In this document: one piece after another, positions 1 to 9,058 of the stretch
Numbering within the stretch: position 1 is the first letter of the stretch
Layout: each line of letters starts with the position of its first letter
Origin: CAVQCA01 sp963763115
Lineage (GTDB): Bacteria; Pseudomonadota; Gammaproteobacteria; UBA9214
DNA: 64,000 bases
Direction: 5' to 3'
Assembly (NCBI GenBank): GCA_963763115.1
Contig: CAVXNM010000026.1
Span: 1-64,000, forward strand
Notes under the pieces: generated by a model
Database searches by the model: none
What the model saw: the letters and a program-made list of their open reading frames with translations, nothing else
Told to the model about the DNA's origin: nothing
Translations under genes and position numbers: made by a program

Positions 1-1942
1 ACCCGAGTTTGACAGTTGCGCGTACATTTTCGCGTGTTCTTGAAACCGGAAACAAGCATAAACAGTAGCTTACTGTGGTTAGGCCACGATATTACCTGAA
101 AATACCTAGATACATGGGATAGAGCAAAACGCGTTGTATAGAAGCGTAATGTAAATTATCATTACGCACATGTACTTGCGTGTCTCCAAGCAGAAGCGTG
201 CCGACGGCTCAGAGATCTCCCACCTCCAGTTCGCCGAAAGCGCCTGGGACCCGGCCAACAAACGCTCCCAGGTGCGCATCGTCTACAACTTCGGCCGTGC
301 GCAAGATCCTCAGGTTATCGAGCGGCTGCGGCGCTTGGCCAACAGTATCCTCAAGCGTTACGCCCCGGAAGAGATTGTTGCCCAGGACCCCCGTTGGCGA
401 TTGGTGAATGCCTGGCCCTACGGGGACCTCTATGTACTGGAGGCCCTGTGGCGGCAGTTGGGCATCGCGGAAGTGATTGCCGAGACCGCCGGTCAGCGCA
501 AGATGGATTTTCCGGTAGAACGCGCCCTGTTTGCGATGGTCGCCAATCGGGCCTGTGCGGGTAGCTCGAAGCTCTACTGCTATGAGCAATGGCTGCAGGA
601 GGATGTGCAGATTGCCGGGACAGAACAGCTGCAACTGCATCACTTGTACCGGGCAATGGATTTTCTGGAAGAGAACAAAGAGGCGATTGAAGAGCGCCTC
701 TATTATCGTCTGGCGGATTTGCTCAATCTCGATGTGGATCTGGTGTTCTATGATACGACCTCACTGCATTTCGAGATTGATGAAGCCGACGCTGTGGCGC
801 AGCATGGCAGCCAGCAGGCGGGCGGAAAGGCCTATCCGGCCCTGAGGAAGCGGGGCAAGTCGAAAAATGGACGTGACGATGCCCCGCAGCTGGTGATCGG
901 GCTGGCGGTCACGCGGGATGGTTTTCCGGTGCGCCATTGGGTGTTCCCCGGCAACACGGTAGATGTGACCACGGTAAAACAGGTCAAGGCGGATCTGAAG
1001 GGTTGGCAGCTCAACCGCTGTCTGTTTGTCGGGGATGCCGGCATGGTCTCTGCGGCGAACCTGAAGACCCTGAGCCGGGGTGGTGGACGCTATATCCTGT
1101 GCATGCCCATCCACCGGGGTGGCGAGATTGCCGAGGCGGTACTGACCCGGCCGGGACGCTATCAGACGGTGGCAGAGAATCTCCAGGTGAAAGAGGTCTG
1201 GGTGGGTGAAGGGGAGCGGCGCCGACGCTATGTGGTCTGCCATAACCCCCAGGAGGCGGCCCGTCAGCATCAGCATCGCCACCAGGTGTTGAAGGAGCTT
1301 GAAGCGGAACTGCAAACCCTGCGCCACACCGCGGGCGAGCCACACAGCAAACGGATCTGTCAGTTGCGCGCCAGTGGCCGCTACGGCTCCTATATCCGCT
1401 TGACCAAGACCGGCAAGGCGGTGATCGACAAGGCCACCATCCGCGCCAAGGAACGTCTGGATGGCAAGTTCGTGGTACACAGCAACGACGACACACTGAG
1501 CGCGGAGGATATGGCGCTGGGTTACAAGCAGCTCCAGCGGGTGGAGGAGGCCTGGCGCACCCTCAAGAGCGGGATCCGGTTACGTCCGGTCTATCATTGG
1601 ACGCCCCATCGCATTTGCGCCCACGTCAGTCTGAGCGTGCTGGCCTTGCTGCTGGAGCGGGTGGCCGAGCATCACTGTAACGATACCTGGCGCAACATCC
1701 GCGATGATCTGAAACAGATAAAACTGGCGCAATTGTTGAGCCCAAACGGGACGGTCTGGCAGGTCACCGAACCCCAGAAAAACGCAGCCAATCGATTGAA
1801 ATTACTGAAAATCAAGAAACCCCCACCCATCCTTCAAGCCGACTGAAAACCTAGATACACGGCCATTTCCTTGTATGGTCGTATCTCCTTGTATTTGCAT
1901 GTTAAATCGGACTCTTGTATCTAGGATGTGTCAAAGTCGGGT
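1..1942 (+). mobile_element. IS1634-like insertion sequence, apparently complete
   Basis: The window opens with ACCCGAGTTTGAC and the matching inverted end GTCAAAGTCGGGT lies at 1930-1942 (12 of 13 positions agree). Between them is one long transposase gene. The element is about 1.94 kb, usual for IS1634-type elements. The left flank is outside the window, so no target duplication can be read. It lies directly against the remnant of a zinc-ribbon gene at 1943-2189, so it probably inserted into or beside that gene. Confidence 0.8.
170..1846 (+). CDS. IS1634-family DDE transposase
   Basis: A 558-aa protein of the IS4 superfamily that catalyses cut-and-paste movement of the surrounding element. 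Visible catalytic neighbourhoods are VFYDTTSLHFE (first Asp), LFVGDAGMVSAANL (second Asp) and LQRVEEAWRTLKS (Glu). The N-terminus (MYLRVSKQKRADGS) and the length match full members of the family. No frameshift or stop is seen, so the copy could still be active. The ATG at 170 begins the conserved N-terminus. The family name is from motif memory and would need an ISfinder search. Confidence 0.85.
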   Translation: MYLRVSKQKRADGSEISHLQFAESAWDPANKRSQVRIVYNFGRAQDPQVIERLRRLANSILKRYAPEEIVAQDPRWRLVNAWPYGDLYVLEALWRQLGIAEVIAETAGQRKMDFPVERALFAMVANRACAGSSKLYCYEQWLQEDVQIAGTEQLQLHHLYRAMDFLEENKEAIEERLYYRLADLLNLDVDLVFYDTTSLHFEIDEADAVAQHGSQQAGGKAYPALRKRGKSKNGRDDAPQLVIGLAVTRDGFPVRHWVFPGNTVDVTTVKQVKADLKGWQLNRCLFVGDAGMVSAANLKTLSRGGGRYILCMPIHRGGEIAEAVLTRPGRYQTVAENLQVKEVWVGEGERRRRYVVCHNPQEAARQHQHRHQVLKELEAELQTLRHTAGEPHSKRICQLRASGRYGSYIRLTKTGKAVIDKATIRAKERLDGKFVVHSNDDTLSAEDMALGYKQLQRVEEAWRTLKSGIRLRPVYHWTPHRICAHVSLSVLALLLERVAEHHCNDTWRNIRDDLKQIKLAQLLSPNGTVWQVTEPQKNAANRLKLLKIKKPPPILQAD

Positions 1943-2189
1943 TATTACAGCCAATACCGAGACCAAGCAATGTCCGTTCTGTTGTGAAACGCTAGCGATT
2001 GAATCGACCGTGTGTCAGAGCTGTGATCGCGATATTTCTATCATTAGTCCGGCCGCCTTGGGGTGGATCACAGTGGCGGAATATGCGGCGGCTACATCAA
2101 CTTCGGAAGAAGAAGTTATGTCAGCTATATGTCACGGTGATTTGGATGGTGAGCTTATCTGTGGCACTTGGTTGGTACTGAAAGAATGA
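1943..2189 (+). pseudogene. 3' remnant of a zinc-ribbon protein cut by the IS
   Basis: The reading frame that leaves the IS continues as a short cysteine-rich domain: QCPFC, then CQSC about 15 residues later. This is the CxxC-CxxC pattern of zinc-ribbon proteins. A short mixed tail ending at 2189 follows. The 5' end is supplied by IS sequence, so the native start is missing. The original function cannot be stated; such ribbons are common in small cytoplasmic or membrane proteins. Alternatively it is a small intact gene using a start inside the IS. Confidence 0.55.
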
Positions 2190-3193
2190 CAGATAACGCC
2201 ACGACATAAACAGTCAGAGTGTTATGTTGTAACGAAAATAGACCCGGGTTTTTCATTGAATTATTTTCCGTCCGGGTGAAGTCTTGGTCGTTCTCCAGGT
2301 TTCCGATCACCATCGATTCTGACGGTGCTGCCCTCGTTGCAGGTCTTGATGTTGTGTCGATAATGGGTCAGGCGGTCGAGTGGCGCGGTGGTCATCTTGG
2401 TGTCCACAGGCATATCCACACACCCATTGCATCGTGTGCCTTAACTGGTAGTGCGTGGAATACATATTTTTACGTACTTAAACCACCATGTAGACCGATC
2501 AATGGATGAAGTGTAGCCACTAAGAATTTACCCTGGTCCCAGGTTCGAGTCCTGGCGGGTCCACCATCCCTCATAGAAATCTACGGCATATGGCATTGAG
2601 GCCAGGGGATCGGAGTCCCTTGGTGCATCCCTTGGCGGGCTGTCCGGTTCAGGGTGAAGGGCACAGCATGGGGTCACCATTGATAGGAATCGCTGAGTTA
2701 GCAGACGCCGAAAGTGCTCGGTTGCTGTGTTACAAAAAAGTCAGCGGTAAAGTAAAAAATACTGAGATCAATACCATGGATTTGGCCTGTCAACTCGTAT
2801 CTATTATTGAGAATCCCATGTTGCTCTTACCAGCGAAGCCCGTCCAATTTCTCTAAACAGCCACATCACAAAAAGGGGATAAGGTTGTAAGAACTAGGGA
2901 TCGGAATTATAACAGGGCTACTCGTATCAGTGTTTTATTGATTGTCGCCACATATTGACGTGATTCCATCATGCCTTGAATCGAAAAATTGATGTATTAC
3001 GTAATTTCGCAAGTTACTGTGCCGACGGGGGAATTTGGTGGGTGTCCACTGCCCCGTGTGCCTTAGGGAAAAGTGTTTATGCTTCTATGTGCGCCAGCAA
3101 TAGGCGTACTAGGAACGATTCCGACGGAACGACACTGAACTTCTGGACCGCGGCGGCATCTATAATGTCATCCACAACCAAGATGAGGTTGTT
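2190..3193. other. Gene-free stretch containing a tRNA-end repeat
   Basis: Apart from the repeat at 2531-2660, no convincing gene is seen. Short open frames here have no ribosome binding site and no family resemblance. Confidence 0.5.
2531..2660 (+). repeat. tRNA 3'-end repeat, class II, copy A
   Basis: Starts with a T-arm and acceptor-like 3' end (CCAGG-TTCGAGT-CCTGG then CGGGTCCACCA, ending 2566). A conserved tail follows with a hairpin made of GCCAGGGGA and TCCCTTGGTG. Related copies lie at 3975, 11515, 12823 and 13648. The tRNA species is not assigned: the 5' half is absent. It is likely a recombination scar or the end of an integrated element. Confidence 0.7.
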
Positions 3194-3712
3194 ATGTACA
3201 AGCAGAGTATATTCTCATCAGTGTTGGCGTCGGGCATGACCATAGCCCTCATGGTACCGAGTACCGCCTGGGCCGGTGGGGGTCCTTATGGTTATGGCCG
3301 TTACGCGGGTAGACCGCCTTATCATGCGCCTTATTACCTTCGCTATTACCCGCATTATTATCCTAACTACTCGTGCAACAACTGCGGCAAGAATAACCAT
3401 CACAACAACAATAACAACAACGACAAGCTGTGGATCGGCTTGCTGGGTGGTGGCATTCTCGGCTATGGGCTCAACGCCTACCAGCACAGTAACACCGCTA
3501 ATCAGGTCTACTATCCGCAGTCGAACAGCGCACCACTGCCACCTCCTCCGACACGGTACGCAAACACCGCACCTGTCTATCCGTGCCTGCAGGAGCGGGA
3601 GTACCAGACGAAGATTATGATCGGTGGGAAACAGGTGGATGGGTATGGTACGACATGCCTTCAGCCGGATGGTTCTTGGCGCTACGGCGCGGCCCAGCCG
3701 GAATCCCACTAA
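3194..3712 (+). CDS. Secreted Asn/His-rich glycine-zipper protein
   Basis: A 172-aa protein with a clear signal peptide (hydrophobic core after MYKQSIFSSVLASG, cleavage expected after TAWA). A Tyr/Pro-rich stretch follows, then an Asn/His run (about residues 70-78), a GLLGGGILGYG glycine segment, and a C-terminal domain with CLQEREYQTKIMIGGK and CLQPDGSW. That tail resembles the C-terminus of 17-kDa surface-antigen and glycine-zipper envelope proteins. The ATG at 3194 is preceded by a GAGG-containing stretch. A shorter relative sharing YYPHYYP and the His/Asn run is encoded at 8433-8741 on the other strand. Likely periplasmic or outer-membrane associated; role unknown. Confidence 0.7.
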   Translation: MYKQSIFSSVLASGMTIALMVPSTAWAGGGPYGYGRYAGRPPYHAPYYLRYYPHYYPNYSCNNCGKNNHHNNNNNNDKLWIGLLGGGILGYGLNAYQHSNTANQVYYPQSNSAPLPPPPTRYANTAPVYPCLQEREYQTKIMIGGKQVDGYGTTCLQPDGSWRYGAAQPESH

Positions 3713-3734
3713 GGACGAACCCTTTATGTCTGGC

Positions 3735-3790
3735 GCGTGGCACCCCGGCGATGTCGGGCGGCCATTATAATCGGCAGGTTAAAAAACTGT
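3735..3790 (+). repeat. Degenerate copy of the tRNA-Arg 3'-end module
   Basis: GATGTCGGGCGGCCATTATAATCGGCAGGTT matches in order the 3' end and downstream flank of the tRNA-Arg half at 4998-5075 (CCTGTCGGGCGCGCCACTATAATCAGCAGGTT), with several substitutions. It lies immediately after the gene ending at 3712. Confidence 0.5.
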
Positions 3791-3974
3791 TCATTGGTTG
3801 AAGCGTAAGTGCGTTGTAAGTGCGTTGTAAGTGCGTGGGGACAAGGCTATTAGACAATGTCCGCACTGGATTAATGGTGTCCAATGCATCGTCTCTGCAG
3901 CCACACTTCCCCAGTTCACGCCGCGTCTGGTCCAACCTTATTTATAATCCCAACTCACCATTGAACTCATATTC

Positions 3975-4140
3975 CCCTGGTCCCGGGTTCGAGTCCTGGC
4001 GGGCCCACCATCTCCCATAGAAATCACTACCATATGTCATTGAGACCAGGGGATCGCAGTCCCTTGGTGTGAGCCATAAGGGGCGGTTCTCCGATCGTCG
4101 TTTTCAGACGACACAGATAATCACTTGATTCCGTACGCTT
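3975..4140 (+). repeat. tRNA 3'-end repeat, class II, copy B
   Basis: The 3' end GGGTTCGAGTCCTGGCGGG-CCCACCA ends at 4010. It is followed by the shared tail and the ACCAGGGGA/TCCCTTGGT hairpin near 4045-4068. The rest of 3791-4474 holds no gene that can be supported. Confidence 0.7.
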
Positions 4141-4474
4141 AGCTAAATCCATCGATGCATCGTCACCAGACGGTGACAAAAAACCGCATTACGTCGCTGA
4201 ATCTTCAGCACTGATTGGCCAGAACTGTCATATGTTATTGTTGCCTATCGAATTGCCATCGGATGGCACGTGGAATGCAAATAACCGTGCGAACGAAAAC
4301 CGCGATTCAATCCTGCATCGGTATGTCATGCACCTACTGAGGATTGAGGCTCAAGAATTGCCAAACTCGGTTTGAGGAATTCATCACAGTGATGCCTGTG
4401 ACGACATCATATTTCCAGGTTTCCAGTTACCCGGTTCATGACATACTGATTATCTGATCCCAAGGGTATCAGCA

Positions 4475-4855
4475 ATGACTAGCATTAATAGTAAATTGGA
4501 TATCAACACAGATCGAAGGAAAATTGCTGATCGACGCACCCGGGAACAGCAACGGCGTCATGATCGCCGGGTGTGTCCAGACCGCCGTCTGAGCAATATC
4601 TCAGTGGAGTGGATTCCTTTCAGTGAGGTTGCCTTGCGTCCTGACATACGAGAATCATTGTGCAGTCCTAAAAACAGCAATCAGTCGAGTGGAACGCAGA
4701 GATGCGAACCACTATCAGCGGGTCCTTTCGAAAATCAATGGTGTCCCACGGTCGATCGGAGAAATGTCACAGATCGACGTACCCGACAAGAGAAGCGGCC
4801 CTACAATCGCCGGGTGCGTCCAGACCGCCGCCTGAACAATATCTTCATGGAGTGA
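4475..4855 (+). CDS. Small DRR-repeat protein with internal duplication
   Basis: A 126-aa very basic protein without signal or membrane segment. The same module occurs twice: TDRRKIADRRTR...RRVCPDRRLSNI near the N-terminus and VDRRNVTDRRTR...RRVRPDRRLNNI at the C-terminus. These are joined by a less conserved linker. Two other window products carry DRR/PDRRL motifs (32641-32856 and 54558-54836). No function is known to me; the spaced Arg/Asp pairs suggest a nucleic-acid- or acidic-ligand-binding role, but that is only inference. AAGGG lies about 10 bases upstream of the ATG. Confidence 0.6.
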   Translation: MTSINSKLDINTDRRKIADRRTREQQRRHDRRVCPDRRLSNISVEWIPFSEVALRPDIRESLCSPKNSNQSSGTQRCEPLSAGPFENQWCPTVDRRNVTDRRTRQEKRPYNRRVRPDRRLNNIFME

Positions 4856-4904
4856 ATTGATTTTCACTGTGATAGCGGATCATAGACACACGATACTCCT
4901 CAAG

Positions 4905-5090
4905 AGGGGCGCGGTTCACTTCGTAATCATTGGCCTTTCACCATTGTGTAATTTTTCACCTGTGCGCTACCGGTACACGATAGTGAATATGTAATTTTGC
5001 CCTCCGAAGGCAGGGGTCACAGGTTCGAATCCTGTCGGGCGCGCCACTATAATCAGCAGGTTATGAAGCCGTTCGTGTGGCGGATTGGTT
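4905..5090 (+). repeat. tRNA-Arg(CCG) 3' half with conserved flanks
   Basis: GCCCTCCGAAGGCAGG followed by GGTCACAGGTTCGAATCCTG and TCGGGCGCGCCA (4998-5046) matches the anticodon arm to CCA end of a gammaproteobacterial tRNA-Arg(CCG). No matching 5' half precedes it. About 90 bases upstream (from GTAATCATTGGCCTTTCACC to TTTTGCCCTC) nearly repeat those before the tRNA-Met half at 13875. So the same upstream module has two different tRNA halves attached. Confidence 0.8.
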
Positions 5091-5376
5091 TTGTCTTCGA
5101 TAAAAGTGCACTGGAGAAAGGCACGCTAACGTCTCACCGGCTGTTCCTGCTGCGTGTAAAAGCGAAATGCCTAGCGCCGCCCTTAGCATAAACTGCTAAG
5201 AGCGGTCGCCTGACACGGGGCTCGTTGACTCGGCGGATCAACCGAATCCTACCCCGTTGACTATTTGCTTTTCCTCAGTTGCCGTCTCCTACAAAGTAGG
5301 GCCGCATCATTTCGCTGTCCTCATGCTCCAGGATATGGCAATGCCACACATACAGGCCTTCGATATCGAACAGGTG

Positions 5377-6572
5377 TGGTCCGCAAAAATTCAAGCAGCC
5401 TTCGCTAGCAAGCCATATTCATGATGCAATCCGCCCAGGATAGGGTGGGCCACAACCTTAAGGTGACCTGGAATGCGATGCCGATATTTGTGTGGGGTGA
5501 CAGGAAGTTCAACCGGCGGATCCGGGATACCCGGCCCATGGCTGGCGTGGGGGCGGCCTCGATTGTAATGCGTGACCCAGTGTTTTGTAACGATACGTAA
5601 GTGGTTTTCCGTCAGTGGAATCAGGAAGTCGAGGCATTCTCGGCGCAGCGTACCGATCACCCGTTCACAGAGGCTGTTAGCCTTGGGGCTTCGAGGCAGG
5701 CGGTGTCCTGAGTACGCCCAGCCTCATGTGCGTCATGGATAGGTCGAGCCGTGGCGAGAAAATTCCATCGCGATCGTGAATGAGAAAATGGTAACCATTA
5801 TCAGAAGGGATGGCTTCGCGTAATTGTTGTAGTGTCCATGCAGCAGTGGGATTAGTTGTCACATTGCAATGTACAATCTGCCGGGTCTGATGTTCGATGA
5901 CAATAAAGACGTATAGTAGCCGAAACGTTGCGGTTGCGACGACACAGAAATCACAGGCCAGTATGGCCTCCGCATGGTTGCGAACAAAGGTCGACCAGCG
6001 TTGATCGCCACGTGGTTGTCCCCGAGGGTGTAGTGGCATATATTTTCGTACAGTACGCGGTGATACGCGAATGCCCAGCTTGAGCAGCAATTCATTGGTA
6101 ATGCGCTCCTCGCCCCAGGACGGATTACTCAACGCCATTTCGCGGATCAGTTGTCTTAGTTCTGCGGGTATCGGTGGACGCCCCGGGCGTGATTTCCAGC
6201 GCCAGAACAGGCGAAAGCCCTGACGGTGCCATCGGACTAATGTCCGGGGCTGTACAACAACCAGCGCATCACGCCAGTTGAATAACCTGGAAAGCAGCAC
6301 GAGCGCAATTCGGACGGGCGTGTCAGGCCGGTGATGCTTGACCTTACGTTCCCGGAACATAGCCAATTGTTTGCGCAGTAAGAGATTCTCGGCAGCGAGT
6401 GTTCCCTGTGGACGTAGGACAAGCCAGAGGAATGTGGCCAGGTCGCCGAGCAGTGTGATTATCGTTTTGACACCTTTCATGACGGGCAGTATCTTGCCAT
6501 ATCACGAAGGGCAGTGCGATTCAAAGGCAACTGCATCCTTAAGAATCAACGGCATTCAATTATTGCGGACCA
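5377..6572 (-). mobile_element. 1196-bp IS with perfect ends and CAGGTG duplication
   Basis: Left end TGGTCCGCAA (5377) and right end TTGCGGACCA (6572) are exact inverted repeats. They are flanked by identical CAGGTG hexamers at 5371-5376 and 6573-6578, a clean 6-bp target duplication. The transposase inside is frameshifted. Related sequence occurs as a 424-bp deletion derivative at 45776-46199 and as a bare right end at 61341-61374. Confidence 0.9.
5391..6480 (-). pseudogene. Integrase-core (IS481/IS3-like) transposase, frameshifted
   Basis: Two minus-strand frames make up one transposase. The first 267 aa contain the helix-turn-helix part (LRKQLAMFRERK, SWGEERITNELLLKLGI) and catalytic-core Asp regions (ILACDFCVVATATF, FLIHDRDGIF). 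The remaining 89 aa (VIGTLRRECLDFLIPL, NRGRPHASHG) carry the final Glu region in another frame. The shift lies near 5665-5680. Similar proteins occur in IS elements with a DDE integrase core. The family label is tentative. A programmed frameshift is possible, but the position inside the core makes decay more likely. Confidence 0.75.
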
Positions 6573-6824
6573 CAGGTGCATCAAGGTGATGATGTCTTCC
6601 CGATTCGCGGCACACGCAAGCCGGCGCGGATTGATGAGAACGTGGGATCGATTGGCATACAGCACGATGCCGCGATGCTGTGTCGGATTGACCAATAGGC
6701 GCGGCCGGGCCTCGCTCAGGGTGCCCACGCTGGTTTAGGAGTGCGCTTCCCGTTCCCGCATTAAGAATACTGCGGGAGTTTTGCGGGGATCAGTGCATCA
6801 TCGTTATGCACGGTACTGCAACTT

Positions 6825-6990
6825 ACGCAACGGACGTCCAGGTATAGTCTTGTTAAAACAATAAGTTAAAAATTAATGGCGGCCCTCATAATGCTGGGGT
6901 CGGTGGTTCAAGTCCACCCGTAGCCACCATTTCTGTTCAATGACTTACACAACCGGCTTCGTGCCGGTTTTTTTGTTGAAAGTGCGGGGT
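6825..6990 (+). repeat. tRNA-Met 3' half module, copy M1
   Basis: CCTCATAATGCTGGGGTCGG, GGTTCAAGTCCACC and CGTAGCCACCA (6884-6929) form the anticodon arm (CAT) to CCA end of elongator tRNA-Met. The 5' half is missing. Upstream is CGCAACGGACGTCC (near 6830), shared with the copy at 58494. Downstream is an ACTTAC stretch and a terminator-like hairpin shared with three other sites. Confidence 0.8.
6951..6974 (+). terminator. Rho-independent terminator after tRNA-Met half
   Basis: AACCGGC-TTCGT-GCCGGTT followed by seven T. This is the original downstream terminator expected for a tRNA gene and is repeated, with changes, at 13946, 47402 and 58562. Confidence 0.8.
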
Positions 6991-7195
6991 AAGTGTGGAG
7001 GATGGGGTGGTTGAAGGGGGTTATGCCCAAGATACTAAAAATGGATGGGTTTCACCTTTACCAGTTATTCCGTGCATCAGGCCGGCCGTAGTCTAAACTT
7101 TTAGCAGCAGGTGTTGTTCCTTTCCTGTCACTCAATATTCACTCCGTGTGTATGACCCTTCTGCCAGATCTTTATATCGAACAGGGTAAGAGAAA

Positions 7196-7927
7196 ATGAT
7201 TGTTACGAATAGCCAGTCGGGGACAAATGTGCATGAGGTTTCAGAAGGAATTTATCGCATCAACACACCCGTTGTGTTTGAAAATGGAAACACCTTCTCG
7301 TTTAACCAGTATCTTGTTTCTGATGATGAACCGCTGTTGTTCCACACCGGACCAAGAAATATGTTTCCACTGGTGAGTGAAGCCGTCGCGAGCATCCTGC
7401 CAGTCGAACGTCTTCGTTACCTGGCCTTTTCCCATGTGGAAGCGGACGAATGCGGGGCGCTCAATGAATGGCTGGCCGTTGCACCAAAATCCATACCTCT
7501 GTGTGGCAGAATTGCAGCGATGGTGTCAATTGCAGATCTCGCAGACCGGAGTCCCCGCGCCCTCACGGACGGTGAGGCGTTGTCTCTGGGCAAACACCGC
7601 ATGCGCTGGTTTGATGCTCCGCATCTGCCTCATGGATGGGACTGTGGATTTTTAATGGAGGAACAAACCCGTACCTTTCTCTGTGGAGATCTATTCACGC
7701 AAGGCGGCGCTGGTCTTCCGCCCGTTACAGAGTCGGACATTCTCGGTCCCAGTGAGGCTTTTCGGCAAAACATGGATTATTACTCATACACGAAAAATGC
7801 TCGTGGGATGCTCGAGCGATTAGCCACCACTGAACCAACAACACTTGCCTGTATGCACGGGAGCGCATGGAGTGGTGATGCAGCAAAACTACTGAGAGCA
7901 CTCGCCGATTCGCTGACTAGCGGATGA
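7196..7927 (+). CDS. Diiron metallo-beta-lactamase-fold (ODP/FprA-like) protein
   Basis: A 243-aa stand-alone metallo-beta-lactamase-fold protein of the oxygen-binding or flavodiiron type. The metal ligands are visible: HVEADE (the HxExD variant typical of diiron oxygen/NO-reducing enzymes), PHLPHGWD, FLCGDLF and CMHGSAW. There is no flavodoxin domain, so it is closer to ODP chemosensor-like or stand-alone FprA-like proteins. Expected to bind O2 or NO in the cytoplasm. The ATG at 7196 follows GGGTAAGAG. It stands alone between two tRNA-Met half repeats (6884 and 8108), so it could be cargo of a former element. Confidence 0.75.
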   Translation: MIVTNSQSGTNVHEVSEGIYRINTPVVFENGNTFSFNQYLVSDDEPLLFHTGPRNMFPLVSEAVASILPVERLRYLAFSHVEADECGALNEWLAVAPKSIPLCGRIAAMVSIADLADRSPRALTDGEALSLGKHRMRWFDAPHLPHGWDCGFLMEEQTRTFLCGDLFTQGGAGLPPVTESDILGPSEAFRQNMDYYSYTKNARGMLERLATTEPTTLACMHGSAWSGDAAKLLRALADSLTSG

Positions 7928-8107
7928 ACGCTTAACATGGCGAATTAATTCCAACCAGTGATGCGGCTGCTCACATCGATTTCCCGGCTGAAAAGGAAGC
8001 CGTCTGGTCGGCTTTGTACGGATTCCGTCCGTCGGAATTTCTGCGCGCGTGTGCCCGTGGTCGGACACGGGCATCCAGAAACATCGCCGTCACAGCGGCA
8101 CCCATCA

Positions 8108-8184
8108 GCGCCCGTAGTTCAGTTGGATAGCGTACTGCCCCCATAATGCTGGGGTCGGTGGTTCAAGTCCACCCGTAGCCACCA
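8108..8184 (+). pseudogene. Chimeric tRNA: Arg 5' half joined to Met 3' half
   Basis: A 77-nt tRNA-length sequence. It starts GCGCCCGTAGTTCAGTTGG (the acceptor and D-arm of tRNA-Arg(CCG)) and ends with ATAATGCTGGGGTCGG...GTAGCCACCA of tRNA-Met. The acceptor strands GCGCCCG and CGTAGCC cannot pair and the anticodon stem is mismatched, so it should not fold as a tRNA. The junction lies in GCCC-CCAT at the anticodon arm. This is the only place in the window where a tRNA 5' end is attached to one of the 3' halves. No gene is seen in the rest of 7928-8432. Confidence 0.85.
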
Positions 8185-8432
8185 TTCAAATTCAAGGTCC
8201 TGTGGAACCGGCTCCGCACCCGTCTTTGCACTGGAAATGCGCGGTAAGTGCGGAGGGTGGTAGAAAGGGGGTATAGAGGATGTAATAGGTGAAGCAGGAG
8301 GAATGTATACATCTTGTTGTTCATGTCATTCGCAGCATAAATCAGCCATTTACCTACTCAGCAGGAAAACCGGGCCAGAGAACGTATATCTCGCCTGTTG
8401 GCGCAAATTGTTCCCTGACCCGGGATTTTTCA

Positions 8433-8741
8433 TTACCAAAAGTGCCACCAAGAGTTATTGTTGTTGTGATGGTGCTGTTTTTTCTGAGTGCATGTTCCGC
8501 ATGGTTGCTGTTGGGGATAATAATGTGGGTAATAACCTGTGTGATAACCCCGGTTATAATGCCGGTGATCCGGTGCATGATTACCGTGATATCCCTCATA
8601 GTGACCATTCCATCCATGGCTGCCCTGGTGTCCGTCATTATCATAGCGTCCCTCATCAGCCCAGGCGTCGCTGCATGGCACCCAGAGGATCATGGCCATG
8701 ACCGAAGCCAGTATGTGTGAGGATTTGATATGCCTGTACAT
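8433..8741 (-). CDS. Short secreted His/Asn-rich protein
   Basis: A 102-aa protein with a signal peptide (SHILASVMAMILWVPCSDAWA) and a mature part rich in Gly, His, Tyr and Asn. YYPHYYP, a CGTC pair and HHHNNNN closely follow the middle of the protein at 3194-3712. It lacks that protein's glycine-zipper and C-terminal domain, so it is probably a truncated paralogue. The His clusters could bind metal; this is inference. Opposite-strand frames here are shadows of the repetitive codons. Confidence 0.55.
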   Translation of the reverse strand: MYRHIKSSHILASVMAMILWVPCSDAWADEGRYDNDGHQGSHGWNGHYEGYHGNHAPDHRHYNRGYHTGYYPHYYPQQQPCGTCTQKKQHHHNNNNSWWHFW

Positions 8742-9058
8742 AAATTTCTCTCCTTCATTATCGGGTTACATGGATTATTAACGTGATAGCCCCGAAAAGG
8801 GTGACAGGCTGCGTGCACATGACGATATATAGGCCGGGCTCTGCTGGGGATGTAAGCCGGTAGTGCATGCACAGGCCTGGCCTGCAGGCTGCTGATAGTG
8901 GCTATAATGACAATGCGGATGGGGTACCCTGTCAGCAGGATAAACGCAATTTCTTCGACGACCGGCATACGCGCAGTGCCAGCACTGCCGTTGGAGTGCT
9001 GGAACCAAGCCATTATCCGGCGCACAGGCCAGCCGCTTAACCAACGGGACTGATATGC
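8742..9058. other. No recognisable content
   Basis: Noncoding or decayed; nothing supportable seen between the His/Asn-rich gene and the rhomboid gene. Confidence 0.4.

Larger units (their letters stand above)
5275..6728 (-). pseudogene. Multicopper oxidase interrupted by an IS
   Basis: On the minus strand 5376-5275 encodes a multicopper oxidase C-terminus: HLFDIEGLYVWHCHILEHED then SEMMRPYFVGDGN and stop. This includes the HCHxxxHxxxxM type 1/type 3 copper ligands. The other side of the IS (6573-6728) carries the preceding residues (NREDIITLMHL). Removing the element and one 6-bp duplication restores one frame across the join. Sequence further upstream no longer resembles the family, so most of the gene is lost or scrambled. 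It would have oxidised metals or phenols in the periplasm. Confidence 0.75.

Noticed and set aside
3583..3801. 72-aa frame overlapping the end of the glycine-zipper gene
   Set aside because: No ribosome site; overlaps a better-supported gene in another frame and runs into the decayed tRNA-Arg repeat.
6884..6929. Functional tRNA-Met gene
   Set aside because: Only the 3' half is present at this and four other sites; no pairing 5' acceptor strand precedes any of them.
8289..8720. 143-aa and 132-aa plus-strand frames
   Set aside because: Antisense of the His/Asn-rich secreted protein, which has a signal peptide and a paralogue.
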